From: Egaibacter sp046050465
GTDB lineage: Bacteria > Pseudomonadota > Gammaproteobacteria > Burkholderiales > Burkholderiaceae_C
Assembly (NCBI GenBank): GCA_046050465.1
Contig: JBJOPS010000016.1
Location: 1 to 52,424 of the forward strand
Direction of reading: 5' to 3'
DNA length: 52,424 nucleotides
Numbering within the stretch: the first letter of the stretch is position 1; each line of letters begins with the position of its first letter. The notes beneath the pieces were generated by a model, which worked only from the letters and a program-made list of their open reading frames with translations, did no database searches and was not told where the DNA came from. Positions 27,944-37,579 of this stretch are shown here, in pieces. Position numbers and translations under genes: made by a program.

Positions 27944-29240
27944 GCGCTTGACGCTGCTGGCTTATTCCTGCCTGGTTTGGCTTGTCCAGCCATTGCTGAG
28001 ACGAAAACTTTCCCGCCGGGCAAAACAGGAATCTGAATATGGATTGCTGGTAGATGAGCGTTTTGGGCATTATCAGGATAGTCCCCGAGCTGGAGCGATA
28101 TGGGTTCATGCCGTTTCACTGGGTGAAGCCCGTGCAGCAGCGTTACTGATCGCTCAACTACGGGTAATGCGGCCGGGCATGTCCCTGCTGTTGACTCACA
28201 GCACGGCAACCGGATGGGCAGCGGGCAAATCCGTCTTGCTGCCTGGTGATCGTCAGGTGTGGCTACCCTGGGATACACGCGGCGCGACCCTGCGTTTCCT
28301 GAAGCACTTTTCCCCACTCATGGGGGTTTTGATCGAAACCGAGGTATGGCCCAATCTTGTGCAGTCCTGTGTGCAGCTAAACGTCCCGGTGCTGCTGGTC
28401 AATGCCCGGCTGAATGCAGCCTCATTCGAGTCTGCCAGGCGGCTGCGATGGCTGTCTGGGCCTGCGTATGCCAACCTGACCAAAGTGCTTGCTCAAAGTG
28501 ACGCTGACGCCAGGCGATTTGAGCAACTGGGTGCGAAGGTGGACGGCATATTGGGAAATATCAAGTTTGATGCGCAGCCTGCTGCGGATCAGCTAACGCT
28601 GGGGAGAAGGTGGCGCAAGTTGCAGGGTTGTCGGCCTGTCTTGGCACTGGTTAGTTCCCGCGAAGGTGAAGAAGCGGCACTGATCACTGCCATATCGGTA
28701 CGAAAATCCGGCAAAAGGCAGGGGGAGTCTGAATCGGATTGCCCGCGAATTCTCGTGGTCCCTCGCCATCCACAACGGATAGATGACGTAGCCAACCTGT
28801 TTCTTGCCGCGGGTTTTACCGTATCAAGACGCACGCAGTGGAAGGGCCAGCCATCGAATGCCGACATCTGGCTGGGCGACTCCATGGGAGAGCTGGCTCT
28901 TTACTACGCGATGTGTGATGTGGCCTTGCTAGGGGGCAGTTATGAGCGCTTTGGGGGCCAAAACCTGATTGAGGCTGCCGCGTGTGGTTGTCCCTTGATC
29001 ATGGGGCCGCATACTTACAATTTTGCTCAGGCTGCTGATTGGGCCGAACAGGCGGGGGCTGCGCGCCGAACGTCTGATATGCAAGCTGGCTTTGATGCGG
29101 CGCTTGACTGGCTACAGCAGCCCGAGGTTTTGAAAAGGACTCAGACTGCCTGCCTGAATTTTGCAAACGCCCATCAAGGCGCATCACAAAAGACGGCTGC
29201 CGCTATTCTGGATAGTTTGCCTGGGGGGCAGGGAGATTGA
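27918..29240 (+). CDS. waaA: 3-deoxy-D-manno-octulosonic acid (KDO) transferase
   Basis: Inner-membrane-associated GT30 enzyme that adds KDO from CMP-KDO to lipid A precursors. It has 440 aa: an N-terminal membrane anchor (ERLTLLAYSCLVWLVQPLL), then WVHAVSLGEARAA (the catalytic-region Glu), LLLTHSTATGW, IETEVWPNL and VNARLN. The CMP-binding C-terminal half has VPRHPQR, LGDSMGELALYYAMCDVALLGGS, GGQNLIEAAACGCPLIMGPH. The start ATG 27918 (MARNLSWPERL) lies inside the preceding glycosyltransferase gene. The end is 15 bp from the convergent tolC gene. It works with KdsA, encoded at 41876. Confidence 0.94.
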   Translation: MARNLSWPERLTLLAYSCLVWLVQPLLRRKLSRRAKQESEYGLLVDERFGHYQDSPRAGAIWVHAVSLGEARAAALLIAQLRVMRPGMSLLLTHSTATGWAAGKSVLLPGDRQVWLPWDTRGATLRFLKHFSPLMGVLIETEVWPNLVQSCVQLNVPVLLVNARLNAASFESARRLRWLSGPAYANLTKVLAQSDADARRFEQLGAKVDGILGNIKFDAQPAADQLTLGRRWRKLQGCRPVLALVSSREGEEAALITAISVRKSGKRQGESESDCPRILVVPRHPQRIDDVANLFLAAGFTVSRRTQWKGQPSNADIWLGDSMGELALYYAMCDVALLGGSYERFGGQNLIEAAACGCPLIMGPHTYNFAQAADWAEQAGAARRTSDMQAGFDAALDWLQQPEVLKRTQTACLNFANAHQGASQKTAAAILDSLPGGQGD

Positions 29241-29255
29241 AAGCAGCCCACCGAG

Positions 29256-30575
29256 CTACTTCACCAGCATGGCGTTGATGCCCTGCAAGTCATCAGCCGT
29301 TAACGTACCGTTTGCCATCCGCAACTTCAAGCCACCTACCAGCACGTCATAGCGAGCCTTGGCCAGATCACGTTTGGTCTGGAACAACTGGCTCTGTGCA
29401 TTGAGCACATCAATGTTGATGCGTACACCTACCTGATAGCCAAGCTTGTTGGCATCCAGTGCACTTTGACTGGATGCCTCGGCTGCTTCCAGTGCTTTCA
29501 CTTGACCCGTACCAGACAGAACGCCGAAAAATGCAGTGCGTGTTCCTTGAGAAGCAGCTCTTTGGGTGGATTCAAGATCGGTTCGAGCCTTGTCTTCCAG
29601 CGCCAGCGTTTCCTTGATCCGGTTTTGTGTGGCGAAGCCGGCGAACAAAGGTAGATTGAAGGCCAGGCCAATCGTGGCAACGTTGGTCCGGCTGTCCAGG
29701 GTGCTCGTTGATGTGCCGTCGTTGTGTGTAATCGCATAGCTGCCTGTCAAGTCGAGCGTGGGTTTGTGCCCGGCTTCTGCTTTCCGGGTCTCCAGCTGCG
29801 CAACATCAAGTGCCAGTCTGGACTGAACGACACCCGGGTGATTTTCTTCAGATTGACTGACCCAAGCGCCCACATCGGATGGAGACAAGGTCGGCAACAC
29901 CACTGGAGTAGCCAGTGCTTTAGGGGTGGCGGCAGATTTTCCGACAAGTTGATCCAGAGCGATTTTCTTGATACGCAGGTCGTTTTCGGCGGCAATTTCC
30001 TGGGCGGTCACCAGATCAAAACGAGCCTGCGCTTCCCGGGAGTCTGTGATCGTCGAGGTGCCCACTTCGAAGTTTCTTTTGGCGGACGCCAATTGCTCTG
30101 CCACAGCGGCCTTTTGCGCGGTTACAAACACCCGATTGTCTTGAGATGCGAGCACGTCAAAGTAGGCTTGACTGACTCGCAGCACCAGGTCCTGCTCGGC
30201 TGACTTCAATTGGGCTTGCGCGACATCTATCTGTTTTTTACCCTGTTCGTAGCTGGCTACATTGGCGGGTCGGTAAATGGGTTGAGATGTGCTGATCGTT
30301 GCCGTCTGAGCGCCAAAGACGCGTTTACCGGCAGACAGGCTGCTGTCAAGGCTGGAACGGGAGACACCTGCCGATAAATTGACTATTGCGTAGATGCCGG
30401 CACGTGCCTGATCGGCTCTGGCCAAAGTCGCTTGATACTGTGATTGTGCAGATTTGAACGTGGCGTCATAACTTCGCGCAGACTCATAGAGTTCGACCAG
30501 GTTTTGTGCACGCACCGGTACTGTAAAAGCAGTACTGAATGCGATGAACACAGGTAACAAATGAAAGTTGGTCAT
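29256..30575 (-). CDS. tolC: TolC-family outer-membrane efflux channel
   Basis: 439-aa outer-membrane factor with a Sec signal peptide (MTNFHLLPVF...VPVRAQN). The two repeated helical-barrel halves show LVELYESARSYDATFKSA and LVLRVSQAYFDVLASQDN in the first half, then ARFDLVTAQEI. In the second half DLTGSYAI, LPLFAGFATQNRIKE and YQVGVRINIDVLNAQSQLF are typical TolC features. It trims at 30575 because an open frame upstream to 30677 has no family match. It is the end of the tetR-adaptor-RND-pcm-rhodanese-tolC run and should be the exit duct for that pump. Confidence 0.93.
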   Translation of the reverse strand: MTNFHLLPVFIAFSTAFTVPVRAQNLVELYESARSYDATFKSAQSQYQATLARADQARAGIYAIVNLSAGVSRSSLDSSLSAGKRVFGAQTATISTSQPIYRPANVASYEQGKKQIDVAQAQLKSAEQDLVLRVSQAYFDVLASQDNRVFVTAQKAAVAEQLASAKRNFEVGTSTITDSREAQARFDLVTAQEIAAENDLRIKKIALDQLVGKSAATPKALATPVVLPTLSPSDVGAWVSQSEENHPGVVQSRLALDVAQLETRKAEAGHKPTLDLTGSYAITHNDGTSTSTLDSRTNVATIGLAFNLPLFAGFATQNRIKETLALEDKARTDLESTQRAASQGTRTAFFGVLSGTGQVKALEAAEASSQSALDANKLGYQVGVRINIDVLNAQSQLFQTKRDLAKARYDVLVGGLKLRMANGTLTADDLQGINAMLVK

Positions 30576-30618
30576 GATCTTCTTTTCAGAACTTGGTTTG
30601 ATAGACCTTGAACCAGGC

Positions 30619-30960
30619 TCAGTACTGTGCAATCGTAGGGTCAATTTCAATCGACCATGCATGAATGCCACCTGCAATATTGACTACTTTGGTGAATCCC
30701 TGCTGCTTCAGGAGTGAAGCAACCTGCAGGCTGCGTCCGCCGTGATGACATAGGCAGGCAATGGGTCGTTCCGGGTTGAGTTCAGCCAGCCGCAGTGGAA
30801 TGGTTCCCATCGGGATCGTCAGCAATTCAAAGCCATCAGCCTTCACACTGGCCAAACGGAGTTCTGAAGGCTCGCGTACATCCAGCACCACAGGATTACC
30901 CTGGGTTGCCACTGTCTGGAGCCAGGCTGACAGATGGCCGGGACGTACTTGATCGATCAT
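30619..30960 (-). CDS. Single-domain rhodanese-like protein
   Basis: 113-aa cytosolic rhodanese domain. The active-site loop is CLCHHGGRS, with the sulfur-carrying Cys in CHHGGRS; VVLDVREPSEL starts the fold and VVNIAGGIHAWS closes it. GlpE/PspE-like proteins move sulfane sulfur to cyanide, thiols or partner proteins. The substrate is unknown; a role linked to the sox genes is not indicated, because the gene is 20 kb away. It sits between pcm and tolC, with 36 and 43 bp spacers, a conserved order in many Burkholderiales as I recall it. Confidence 0.9.
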   Translation of the reverse strand: MIDQVRPGHLSAWLQTVATQGNPVVLDVREPSELRLASVKADGFELLTIPMGTIPLRLAELNPERPIACLCHHGGRSLQVASLLKQQGFTKVVNIAGGIHAWSIEIDPTIAQY

Positions 30961-30996
30961 GTTTTTGGTTGTTGTAGGGCGGGACTGATTCAGGTT

Positions 30997-31650
30997 TTAA
31001 AAATGAAAGCGTGAAGGCTCAGGAAAGTTCATCAACCGGGGCGCAACGGTGTCCCATGGCTGTGAAGTCTGGAATGCGGCTTCTGCGGTACGTGTGACGA
31101 GCGTTGCCCGCATCATGGGCTCGTCCCCCACGATGGCCGCCAGTCGGCCACCAATCTTCAGATTGGCCAGCAGTGGTTGAGGTACCTCTGCCACGGAGCC
31201 ACTTAGCACAATCACGTCAAAGGGGCCTTCTATGGGTACGCCTTCGGCACCATCACCTAGCCGTACTTCCGCGTTATGGATACCGGCTTGTTGCAGGTTG
31301 GAGCGGGCCATGGCAACTAATTCGGGGAAAATCTCGAGCGAAATCACGCGCTGTGCCTTATGCGCTAAAAGAGCCGCCATGTAGCCGGATCCAGTGCCGA
31401 TTTCGAGCACTTTTTCATGCTTGCGAACGGCCAAATCCTGCAGCAGGCGCGCCTCCACACGAGGGGTCAGCATGCATTGTCCACTGGGTAGCGAAATCTC
31501 CATATCTGCAAAGGCGATGGCGCGGTGAGCGACTGGCACAAAATTTTCCCTCTGAACCACAGCCAGTAACTGCAAAATTTGGCTATCCAATACGTCCCAT
31601 GGACGGATTTGTTGCTCAATCATGTTGAAGCGGGCTTGTTCCAGGTTCAT
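30997..31650 (-). CDS. pcm: Protein-L-isoaspartate O-methyltransferase
   Basis: 217-aa SAM-dependent repair enzyme that methylates isoaspartyl residues in damaged proteins. Visible motifs are MIEQQIRPW (start region), LPSGQCMLTPRVEARLLQ, the SAM-binding VLEIGTGSGYMAALLA, VISLEIFPELV and VRLGDGAEGV. It begins at 31650, 53 bp downstream of the RND pump gene, and heads the pcm-rhodanese-tolC group. It may be transcribed with the pump genes, or from a promoter in that spacer. Confidence 0.92.
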   Translation of the reverse strand: MNLEQARFNMIEQQIRPWDVLDSQILQLLAVVQRENFVPVAHRAIAFADMEISLPSGQCMLTPRVEARLLQDLAVRKHEKVLEIGTGSGYMAALLAHKAQRVISLEIFPELVAMARSNLQQAGIHNAEVRLGDGAEGVPIEGPFDVIVLSGSVAEVPQPLLANLKIGGRLAAIVGDEPMMRATLVTRTAEAAFQTSQPWDTVAPRLMNFPEPSRFHF

Positions 31651-31703
31651 TTAGATATTCCGGTGAGTATTGGCCGACATGGGTTAATTTTAGTAAGGTA
31701 ATG

Positions 31704-34700
31704 TCAATGTGTGGAGGTCAAGGGGGTTTTGTATCCCAGTTTGCGCTGCACCCAGATAGCCAGATCATCCATATAGCAATAGACCACCGGCACCACGACC
31801 AAGGTCAGCAATGACGATGTGATCACCCCGCCGATCACGGCCTGCCCCATCGGAGCACGTTGCTCCGAACCCTCGCTCAGGGCAAAAGCCAGGGGAACCA
31901 TGCCAAAAATCATGGCCAGCGTGGTCATCAGGATTGGACGCAACCGCACTTTGGCTGCCATCAGCAAGGCCTCATTGCGGGCCATGCCTGGAATATGCGC
32001 GCCAGCGTCATCGAGGGTGCTTTCCCGGGCACGAATTGCAAAGTCCACCAGCAAAATGGCGTTCTTGGTTACCAGCCCCATCAGCATCACCACGCCAATG
32101 ATCGAAAACATGGACAACGTGGAGCGAAACATCAGAAGCGCCAGAACCACACCAATAAGGGTCAACGGCAGTGCAGTCATCAGCGCCAGTGGCTGCAAAA
32201 AGCTTTTAAATTGGCTGGCCAGAATCATGTAAATAAACACGATGGCTAACACAAGGGCTGAAATAGCGTACCCGAACGACTCAGCCATTTTTTTGGTGGA
32301 GCCGCCAAACTGATACCGGTAGCCGGGCGGGAAGTTGATGCTTTCCAGTGCGGCCTTGATGTCTGCGGACACTTCACCCGCCGAACGGTTGTAAACGTTG
32401 GCGTTGATGGCCACTTCGCGTGTCAAGTCACGTCGGTTGATCTGGTTGGGGCCAGTGGATTCCTTAACCGTCGCCACCTGATTCAGGCGCACAACGCGAG
32501 GGCTTCCGTCAGCAAGGCTACCCATTGCGAAGGGAATTCGCTCCAGGTCCTCGGGGGTGTTTCGGGCCTCAGGTGCCAACCGCACGTTGACGTCATAGGT
32601 CTGGTCGTCCGGGGCGCGCCAGGTGCCAACCGCTTGACCTGCAACCAATGTACGCAAGGCGCTGCCAATCTGCGCGATGCCCAAGCCCAGATCCGATGCG
32701 GCCTCACGACGAACTTCAACGTCCAGCGTTGGTTTGTTGGGCTTGACGCTGGAGTCCAGGTCAACCAGGCCAGCTACTGGGCGTACCTTGTCCAGAACAA
32801 GCCTTGTCAAACGTTCCAGTTCCTGAATATCAGGGCCTTGCAGCGAAAACTCGATCTGCTTATTTCCGCCCACAGAATCCAGCAGACCCAGGTGCGTGAC
32901 AGTGATACCAGGAACCTGTTTGAGGCGATCCCTTAACGCTGCCGACAATTCGTCCACGTTTCGTTTGCGCTCTTTCCGGTCAACCAGCCGCACGTACACA
33001 CTGGCGTACATTTTCCCCTGTGCATTGCCTGTGTTGATTGTCGCCAGCGTGTACCGAACTTCAGGAAACTCACGAATGATGCCCTCCACCTGCCGCGCTT
33101 TGGCTTCAGTCACGTCCAGGGACGAACCTACCGGCGTATAGAAGTTGAGCGAGGTCTCCGAAAAGTCGGCTTTGGGCACAAATTCCGTGCCCAGCAGAGG
33201 CACCATGAAGATGCTGACGATAAAGATGGTCAGTGCCAAAGCCAGTGTCTTCAGTTTGTGCACCAGCGCCCAGCGCAAAATGCCTTGATAGGTGTCGGCC
33301 AGCCAATCGGTTGCGCGGTCAAACCAGCCGGTTACCCGGCCAATTGTCTTGTCGTACAGAGTCACCGGTTTGAGGTGGCGACCATGGGCTTCAATGCTGG
33401 GGTCGTGCCAGATGCTGGAGAGCATCGGGTCCAGCGTGAAACTCACAAACATCGAGATCAGCACGGCCGCCACGATGGTGATGCCAAACTCGTGGAAAAA
33501 CTTGCCGATGATGCCGCCCATAAAACCAATCGGCATGAACACAGCCACGATGGACAGCGTGGTGGCCAGTACCGCCAAGCCGATTTCCTGCGTCCCGTCC
33601 AGTGACGCCTTGTAAGGAGTTTTGCCCATCTGCACATGCCGCACGATGTTTTCGCGCACCACAATGGCGTCGTCAATCAGCAAGCCTACACACAGGGACA
33701 GCGCCATCAATGTGATCATGTTGATGGTGAAGCCAAACATGTTCATGAACAGAAACGTGCCAATCAGTGCAATCGGCAGCGTGAGACCCGTGATGACGGT
33801 GGACCGCCATGAGTTCAGGAACAGGAACACGATCAGGATAGTGAGCAGTGCGCCTTCAATCAGCGTGCGGCGCACGTTTTCAACCGCCACCCGGATTTGC
33901 CGCGAACCGTCGGTAATTTGCTCCAGCCGCACGCCCGGTGGCAGTTGCTGCTGCATCTCGGCCAGTGTTTTTTGCAGACCGTTGACTACGCCAATCGTGT
34001 TCTCGTCCTGTGATTTCTGAACTGTCAGCAGCAATGTGCGCTGGCCGTTATACAGCGCCAGATTCTCGGCTTCCTGCGCGCCGTCAACCACGCGTGCGAC
34101 CTGGTCCACATACACGGGTGCGCCGTTTTTGCGGGTCACAATGATCTTGCCGAAGTCTTCGGGTCGCTTCATGCGTGCCTCAATCTGCACCACGCGCTCC
34201 TGCTCACGGGAGCGGATGGCGCCGACTGGCAGATCCTGATTTTCATTGCGCACCGCAGCCACCACCTGGTCTGGTGTGATGCCAAAGGCTTCCAGCGCTT
34301 GCGGGTTGATATAGACGTTGATTTCCCGCTTGGTGCCCCCGACCAGCGTGACCGAACCCACACCGCGCACATTTTCCAGGCGTTTTTTCAGCGTTTGGTC
34401 TGCCCAGTTGGTCAGCTCGACGGCAGTCATGCTGGCAGCGGGGGGGCTGTTTGTTGCCTTGCCCTGACCGCCATCCGGCAGCACCGCCACTGACCACACG
34501 GCCCGGCTGGACGGGTCAAACCTCAACACGCGGGGTTCCTTGACTTCGGTGCGAAAAGCCGCGCGAATGATGGATACCTTCTCGCGCACGTCGTCAGCCG
34601 CTTTGCGCCCATCCACATGCAACTGGAATTCGAGGATGACAACGGCCTGACCTTCGTAGCTGCGCGAAGTCAGCGCATTGATACCGGCAATGGAGTTGAC

Positions 34701-34910
34701 GCCTTCTTCCAGCTTCTTGGTGACTTCGCTTTCAACGATTTCTGGTGAAGCGCCAGGATATTCGGCCGTGATCACCACTACCGGGAAGTCAATATTTGGA
34801 AACTGGTCAACCTGCAGCCGCTGGTAAGAAAAAATGCCCAGCACCACCAGGGCCAGCATGACCATGGTGGCAAATACCGGGTTATTGAGACTGACTCGAG
34901 TGAACCACAT
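31704..34910 (-). CDS. RND-family multidrug efflux pump, inner-membrane transporter
   Basis: 1068-aa HAE1-type AcrB/MexB-like proton antiporter. It has the standard 12-helix layout with two large periplasmic loops, N-terminal MWFTRVSLNNPVFATMVMLA, proton-relay aspartates in GLLIDDAIVVREN (TM4), and C-terminal GVVMLMGLVTKNAILLVDFA in TM11 and VIGGVITSSLLTLVVVPVVY in TM12. Unlike AcrB it ends KLGYKTPLTSTH. It should pump drugs, organics or fatty acids together with the adaptor gene just upstream (4 bp gap) and TolC. The exact substrates are not readable. Confidence 0.95.
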   Translation of the reverse strand: MWFTRVSLNNPVFATMVMLALVVLGIFSYQRLQVDQFPNIDFPVVVITAEYPGASPEIVESEVTKKLEEGVNSIAGINALTSRSYEGQAVVILEFQLHVDGRKAADDVREKVSIIRAAFRTEVKEPRVLRFDPSSRAVWSVAVLPDGGQGKATNSPPAASMTAVELTNWADQTLKKRLENVRGVGSVTLVGGTKREINVYINPQALEAFGITPDQVVAAVRNENQDLPVGAIRSREQERVVQIEARMKRPEDFGKIIVTRKNGAPVYVDQVARVVDGAQEAENLALYNGQRTLLLTVQKSQDENTIGVVNGLQKTLAEMQQQLPPGVRLEQITDGSRQIRVAVENVRRTLIEGALLTILIVFLFLNSWRSTVITGLTLPIALIGTFLFMNMFGFTINMITLMALSLCVGLLIDDAIVVRENIVRHVQMGKTPYKASLDGTQEIGLAVLATTLSIVAVFMPIGFMGGIIGKFFHEFGITIVAAVLISMFVSFTLDPMLSSIWHDPSIEAHGRHLKPVTLYDKTIGRVTGWFDRATDWLADTYQGILRWALVHKLKTLALALTIFIVSIFMVPLLGTEFVPKADFSETSLNFYTPVGSSLDVTEAKARQVEGIIREFPEVRYTLATINTGNAQGKMYASVYVRLVDRKERKRNVDELSAALRDRLKQVPGITVTHLGLLDSVGGNKQIEFSLQGPDIQELERLTRLVLDKVRPVAGLVDLDSSVKPNKPTLDVEVRREAASDLGLGIAQIGSALRTLVAGQAVGTWRAPDDQTYDVNVRLAPEARNTPEDLERIPFAMGSLADGSPRVVRLNQVATVKESTGPNQINRRDLTREVAINANVYNRSAGEVSADIKAALESINFPPGYRYQFGGSTKKMAESFGYAISALVLAIVFIYMILASQFKSFLQPLALMTALPLTLIGVVLALLMFRSTLSMFSIIGVVMLMGLVTKNAILLVDFAIRARESTLDDAGAHIPGMARNEALLMAAKVRLRPILMTTLAMIFGMVPLAFALSEGSEQRAPMGQAVIGGVITSSLLTLVVVPVVYCYMDDLAIWVQRKLGYKTPLTSTH

Positions 34911-34913
34911 AGG

Positions 34914-36053
34914 CTACTGAGCTGTCGGTTGAGTTGCGGCCAGCTTGACCGCTGTGCCAGCCCGCAGCGGGCCCACCGAGCCTGCAACCAGAACGGCGTT
35001 CTCGGGAACCCCCCGGATAATGACCATCATCTGTCCGTCCGACTCCCCGCGAGCGCCCAGTTCTACCGGTTGATGAACCACCAGGTTGTTATTCACCCAC
35101 TGCACATAGGGCGCCGGTTTGTCGGTGCGCACCGCACTCAATGGAGCGGTCAACGCCTGCGCGTGACCCGTGTTCAAAGTGCCCTGGCCAAACATGCCTT
35201 GGCGTAACCCCGTAGCTGATTCAATAGTCAGGTATACCAGCACGGCACGGCTGCCGGCTGTGGTGGTGGGGTTGATTCGTGCCACCCTGGCTGTGGCTGG
35301 TTTGCTTGAGCCTTCAATCAGCAGGCTTGCCGTCTGTCCTACAGTGACCTGCATGGAGTCAGTTGCTCCCAAACTGGCCTCCAGCTCAAACTTCCCCAAA
35401 TCGACAATCTCCAGCACCTTGGTGTCCACACCCACGCGTTCGCCAGACTGGGCGAGCCGCTGGGCCACCACGCCAGAAATGGGCGCACGCAGAACGGTGT
35501 CGTCCAGGGCTTTGGTTGCCACATCGGCACCCGCTTGTGCGGCCTGATAGTTAGCCTGCGCAGCCGCCAGACTGGCGCTGGAAGAATCCAGCGCCGTGGT
35601 AGAAATAAAACCCTGATTGACCAGGGATCGGTTGTTCTCGAAGGTGCGTTTGGCAATGTCTACCTGAGCCCTGGCTGATTCTGCCTGCTGCTGTGCCTGA
35701 CGTACCCGCGCCTTGTATTCGGTTGATTCGACACGGGCCAATACTTGCCCGGCTTTGACGGAGTCGCCCTCACGCAGGACCAGCCCTTGCAATTCACCTG
35801 CCACCCGCACCTTGACGTAAGCAGAATTCACCGCCTTGAGCGACCCTGACACAACGACCCCTTGCGCCAGGTCACGTGATTTGGCTTGCACCAGATCGAA
35901 AGATGACAGCTCCACTACAGCTTCTGTTTTTTTCGTGGTCTGTAACGCCAGTGCATCTTGCTGCGCTTTGCGGGCCGATAGTGCGCGGGCAACGCCTGCG
36001 CCAATCAAAACGACCGCCAGGGCAGTGGCCCCCCATTTCATCCAGCTTTTCAT
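34914..36053 (-). CDS. RND efflux periplasmic adaptor (membrane fusion protein)
   Basis: 379-aa AcrA/MexA-type adaptor. An N-terminal hydrophobic anchor (MKWGATALAVVLIGAGVARAL region) has no lipobox Cys, so it is probably held by this helix. The lipoyl half-motif GELQGLVLREGDSVKAGQVLARV is followed by a coiled-coil hairpin (RVRQAQQQAESARAQVDIAKR and so on), the second half RAPISGVVAQRLAQSGERV, and beta-barrel and membrane-proximal domains. It overlaps tetR by 4 bp at 36050-36053 and precedes the RND gene, so all three form one transcript. Confidence 0.93.
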   Translation of the reverse strand: MKSWMKWGATALAVVLIGAGVARALSARKAQQDALALQTTKKTEAVVELSSFDLVQAKSRDLAQGVVVSGSLKAVNSAYVKVRVAGELQGLVLREGDSVKAGQVLARVESTEYKARVRQAQQQAESARAQVDIAKRTFENNRSLVNQGFISTTALDSSSASLAAAQANYQAAQAGADVATKALDDTVLRAPISGVVAQRLAQSGERVGVDTKVLEIVDLGKFELEASLGATDSMQVTVGQTASLLIEGSSKPATARVARINPTTTAGSRAVLVYLTIESATGLRQGMFGQGTLNTGHAQALTAPLSAVRTDKPAPYVQWVNNNLVVHQPVELGARGESDGQMMVIIRGVPENAVLVAGSVGPLRAGTAVKLAATQPTAQ

Positions 36054-36754
36054 TGTGGTTTTGCTTTCCTGTCTGGGGTGATGTTGTCGGTCTGGCGCAG
36101 GCTCAAACCATCCAGTAGGGTGTCAACCTGCGTTGCCAAAAACTCCTCCGGGACCAGTCTGGCACTCTCATCGGCAAAAGTGCCATAGCAATGCTTGCAC
36201 ATAACGAGATAGAGCAGGGGAGCCATGATGATGTGAACGGCCAGGGTCATGTCAATCTGGCGAATCTCCCCGCGATCAATCCCGCGCTGCAAAATTCGCC
36301 TAATCAGTGCATGGCCTGGTTCGATGACCTCTTTTTGATAGAACGCCGCCAGTTCCGGGAAATTGCTCGCCTCGCTCATGATGAGCTTGGAGATACCCGA
36401 AGCTTTGGTGGCGCCCACACTGGTCCACCACGAGTTCATGGCGTAGCGCAACATGTCGGCTGTGCTGCCTTCAAACGCCTCAAATTCTGCAGCCCAGCCC
36501 GGGTATCGACCCGATATGTTGTCCCGCACAACGGCTTTGAACAACTCTTCCTTGCTGGAAAAATAAAGAAACAGCGTTCCTTTGGACACGCCAGCCCGTT
36601 TGGCAACCTCGTCTGCCCGGGTAGCTGCAAACCCTTTTTGTACAAATAATTCCAGTGCTGCGGCCAGTAGCTCAACGGGGCGTGCCTCCTTGCGGCGCTC
36701 CCGTTTGGCGGGCAGGCCTCTTGCGGTTTCACAGAAGAGCTTGGAGAAAGACAT
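36050..36754 (-). CDS. TetR-family transcriptional regulator of the RND efflux operon
   Basis: 234-aa repressor with a clear N-terminal helix-turn-helix (ATRADEVAKRAGVSKGTLFLYFSSKEELF, in which the TetR YFxSKEEL signature is kept). A helical ligand domain follows, with MSWW-like MNSWWTSVGATKASGISKL. It is the first gene of the efflux operon, so it probably autoregulates the whole unit and is released by a pump substrate. The ATG at 36754 is 14 codons before the usual TetR core, within family range. Confidence 0.93.
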   Translation of the reverse strand: MSFSKLFCETARGLPAKRERRKEARPVELLAAALELFVQKGFAATRADEVAKRAGVSKGTLFLYFSSKEELFKAVVRDNISGRYPGWAAEFEAFEGSTADMLRYAMNSWWTSVGATKASGISKLIMSEASNFPELAAFYQKEVIEPGHALIRRILQRGIDRGEIRQIDMTLAVHIIMAPLLYLVMCKHCYGTFADESARLVPEEFLATQVDTLLDGLSLRQTDNITPDRKAKPQ

Positions 36755-36758
36755 GGAA

Positions 36759-36785
36759 TTACTGACTGACGGGTTATTAGTTTAG
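36759..36785. promoter_or_regulatory. Candidate TetR operator upstream of the efflux operon
   Basis: TTACTGACTGACGGGTTATT then AGTTTAG lies 5-31 bp before the tetR ATG, between tetR and msrA. TTACTGAC with GACTGAC repeats is a common half-site style of TetR operators, but the right half (TTATTAGTTTAG) is a poor match to the palindrome. This is a guess from position and style only. Confidence 0.3.
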
Positions 36786-36939
36786 CTTTTCACCGAAATC
36801 CAGTCAATCCGCAGGTTGGCCGGTTTGGCGCATTCATCTTGCCTGACTGGGTAAATTTGAGTAAAGAAACAGCTTGTGAGGGTTCGCCGCGTAAGATGCC
36901 GCTGCGTCTTCAGGACGAACCACTTTAACCGGAGAACCC

Positions 36940-37482
36940 ATGACTGATTCCCTGCAAACCATTACTCTGGGCGGTGGTTGCTTCTGGTGCACCGAGGCGG
37001 TTTTTGTTAACGTGCGCGGTATCACCGATGTCGAAAGTGGCTATTGCAACGGCCATGTGCCCAACGTGACCTATGAGCAGGTGTGTACAGGAACCACCGG
37101 CCATAACGAAGTGGTCAAGCTGGTGTTTGACCCCGCCCGGATCAGCCTGCGCGAGATTCTGGAGATCTTCTTTGTGATCCATGACCCCACCAGCCTGAAC
37201 CGCCAAGGCGCCGACGCGGGCACCCAATACCGCAGCGGCATTTACTTTTCCAGTGCGGCGCAGCAGGACGTGGCTAACGATTTCATCGCTGACGTGACCA
37301 GCCAGGGCACGCTTGACCGTCCCATCGTCACGGAAGTGAAGCCTTTGCAAAACTACGTGATGGCCGAGGCCTACCATCAGGATTACTTTGCCAACAACCC
37401 GAACCAGGGCTATTGCGTGGCCGTGGCCGGCCCCAAGGTGGCCAAGTTTCGCAGGACGTTTGCGCGGCTGACAAAGAGTTGA
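36940..37482 (+). CDS. msrA: Peptide methionine sulfoxide reductase MsrA
   Basis: 180-aa repair enzyme reducing methionine-S-sulfoxide in proteins. The active-site motif is GGGCFWCTEA (C14 catalytic, C17); the C-terminal NQGYCVAVAGPKV supplies a resolving cysteine. The Glu and His-rich region GHNEVVKLVFDP and GTQYRSGIYF complete the fold. CCGGAGAACCC is its ribosome site. It is the divergent neighbour of tetR, with 185 bp between, and the first of three stress/redox genes on this strand. Confidence 0.95.
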   Translation: MTDSLQTITLGGGCFWCTEAVFVNVRGITDVESGYCNGHVPNVTYEQVCTGTTGHNEVVKLVFDPARISLREILEIFFVIHDPTSLNRQGADAGTQYRSGIYFSSAAQQDVANDFIADVTSQGTLDRPIVTEVKPLQNYVMAEAYHQDYFANNPNQGYCVAVAGPKVAKFRRTFARLTKS

Positions 37483-37579
37483 TAACTTGCCGTTGGGTTG
37501 TCTGCAGGATCATTGCGGCATCTGAAATGCCTGATAACGATGCTGCAAACACTCTGACAGACAGGCTGAGGACAAATGC

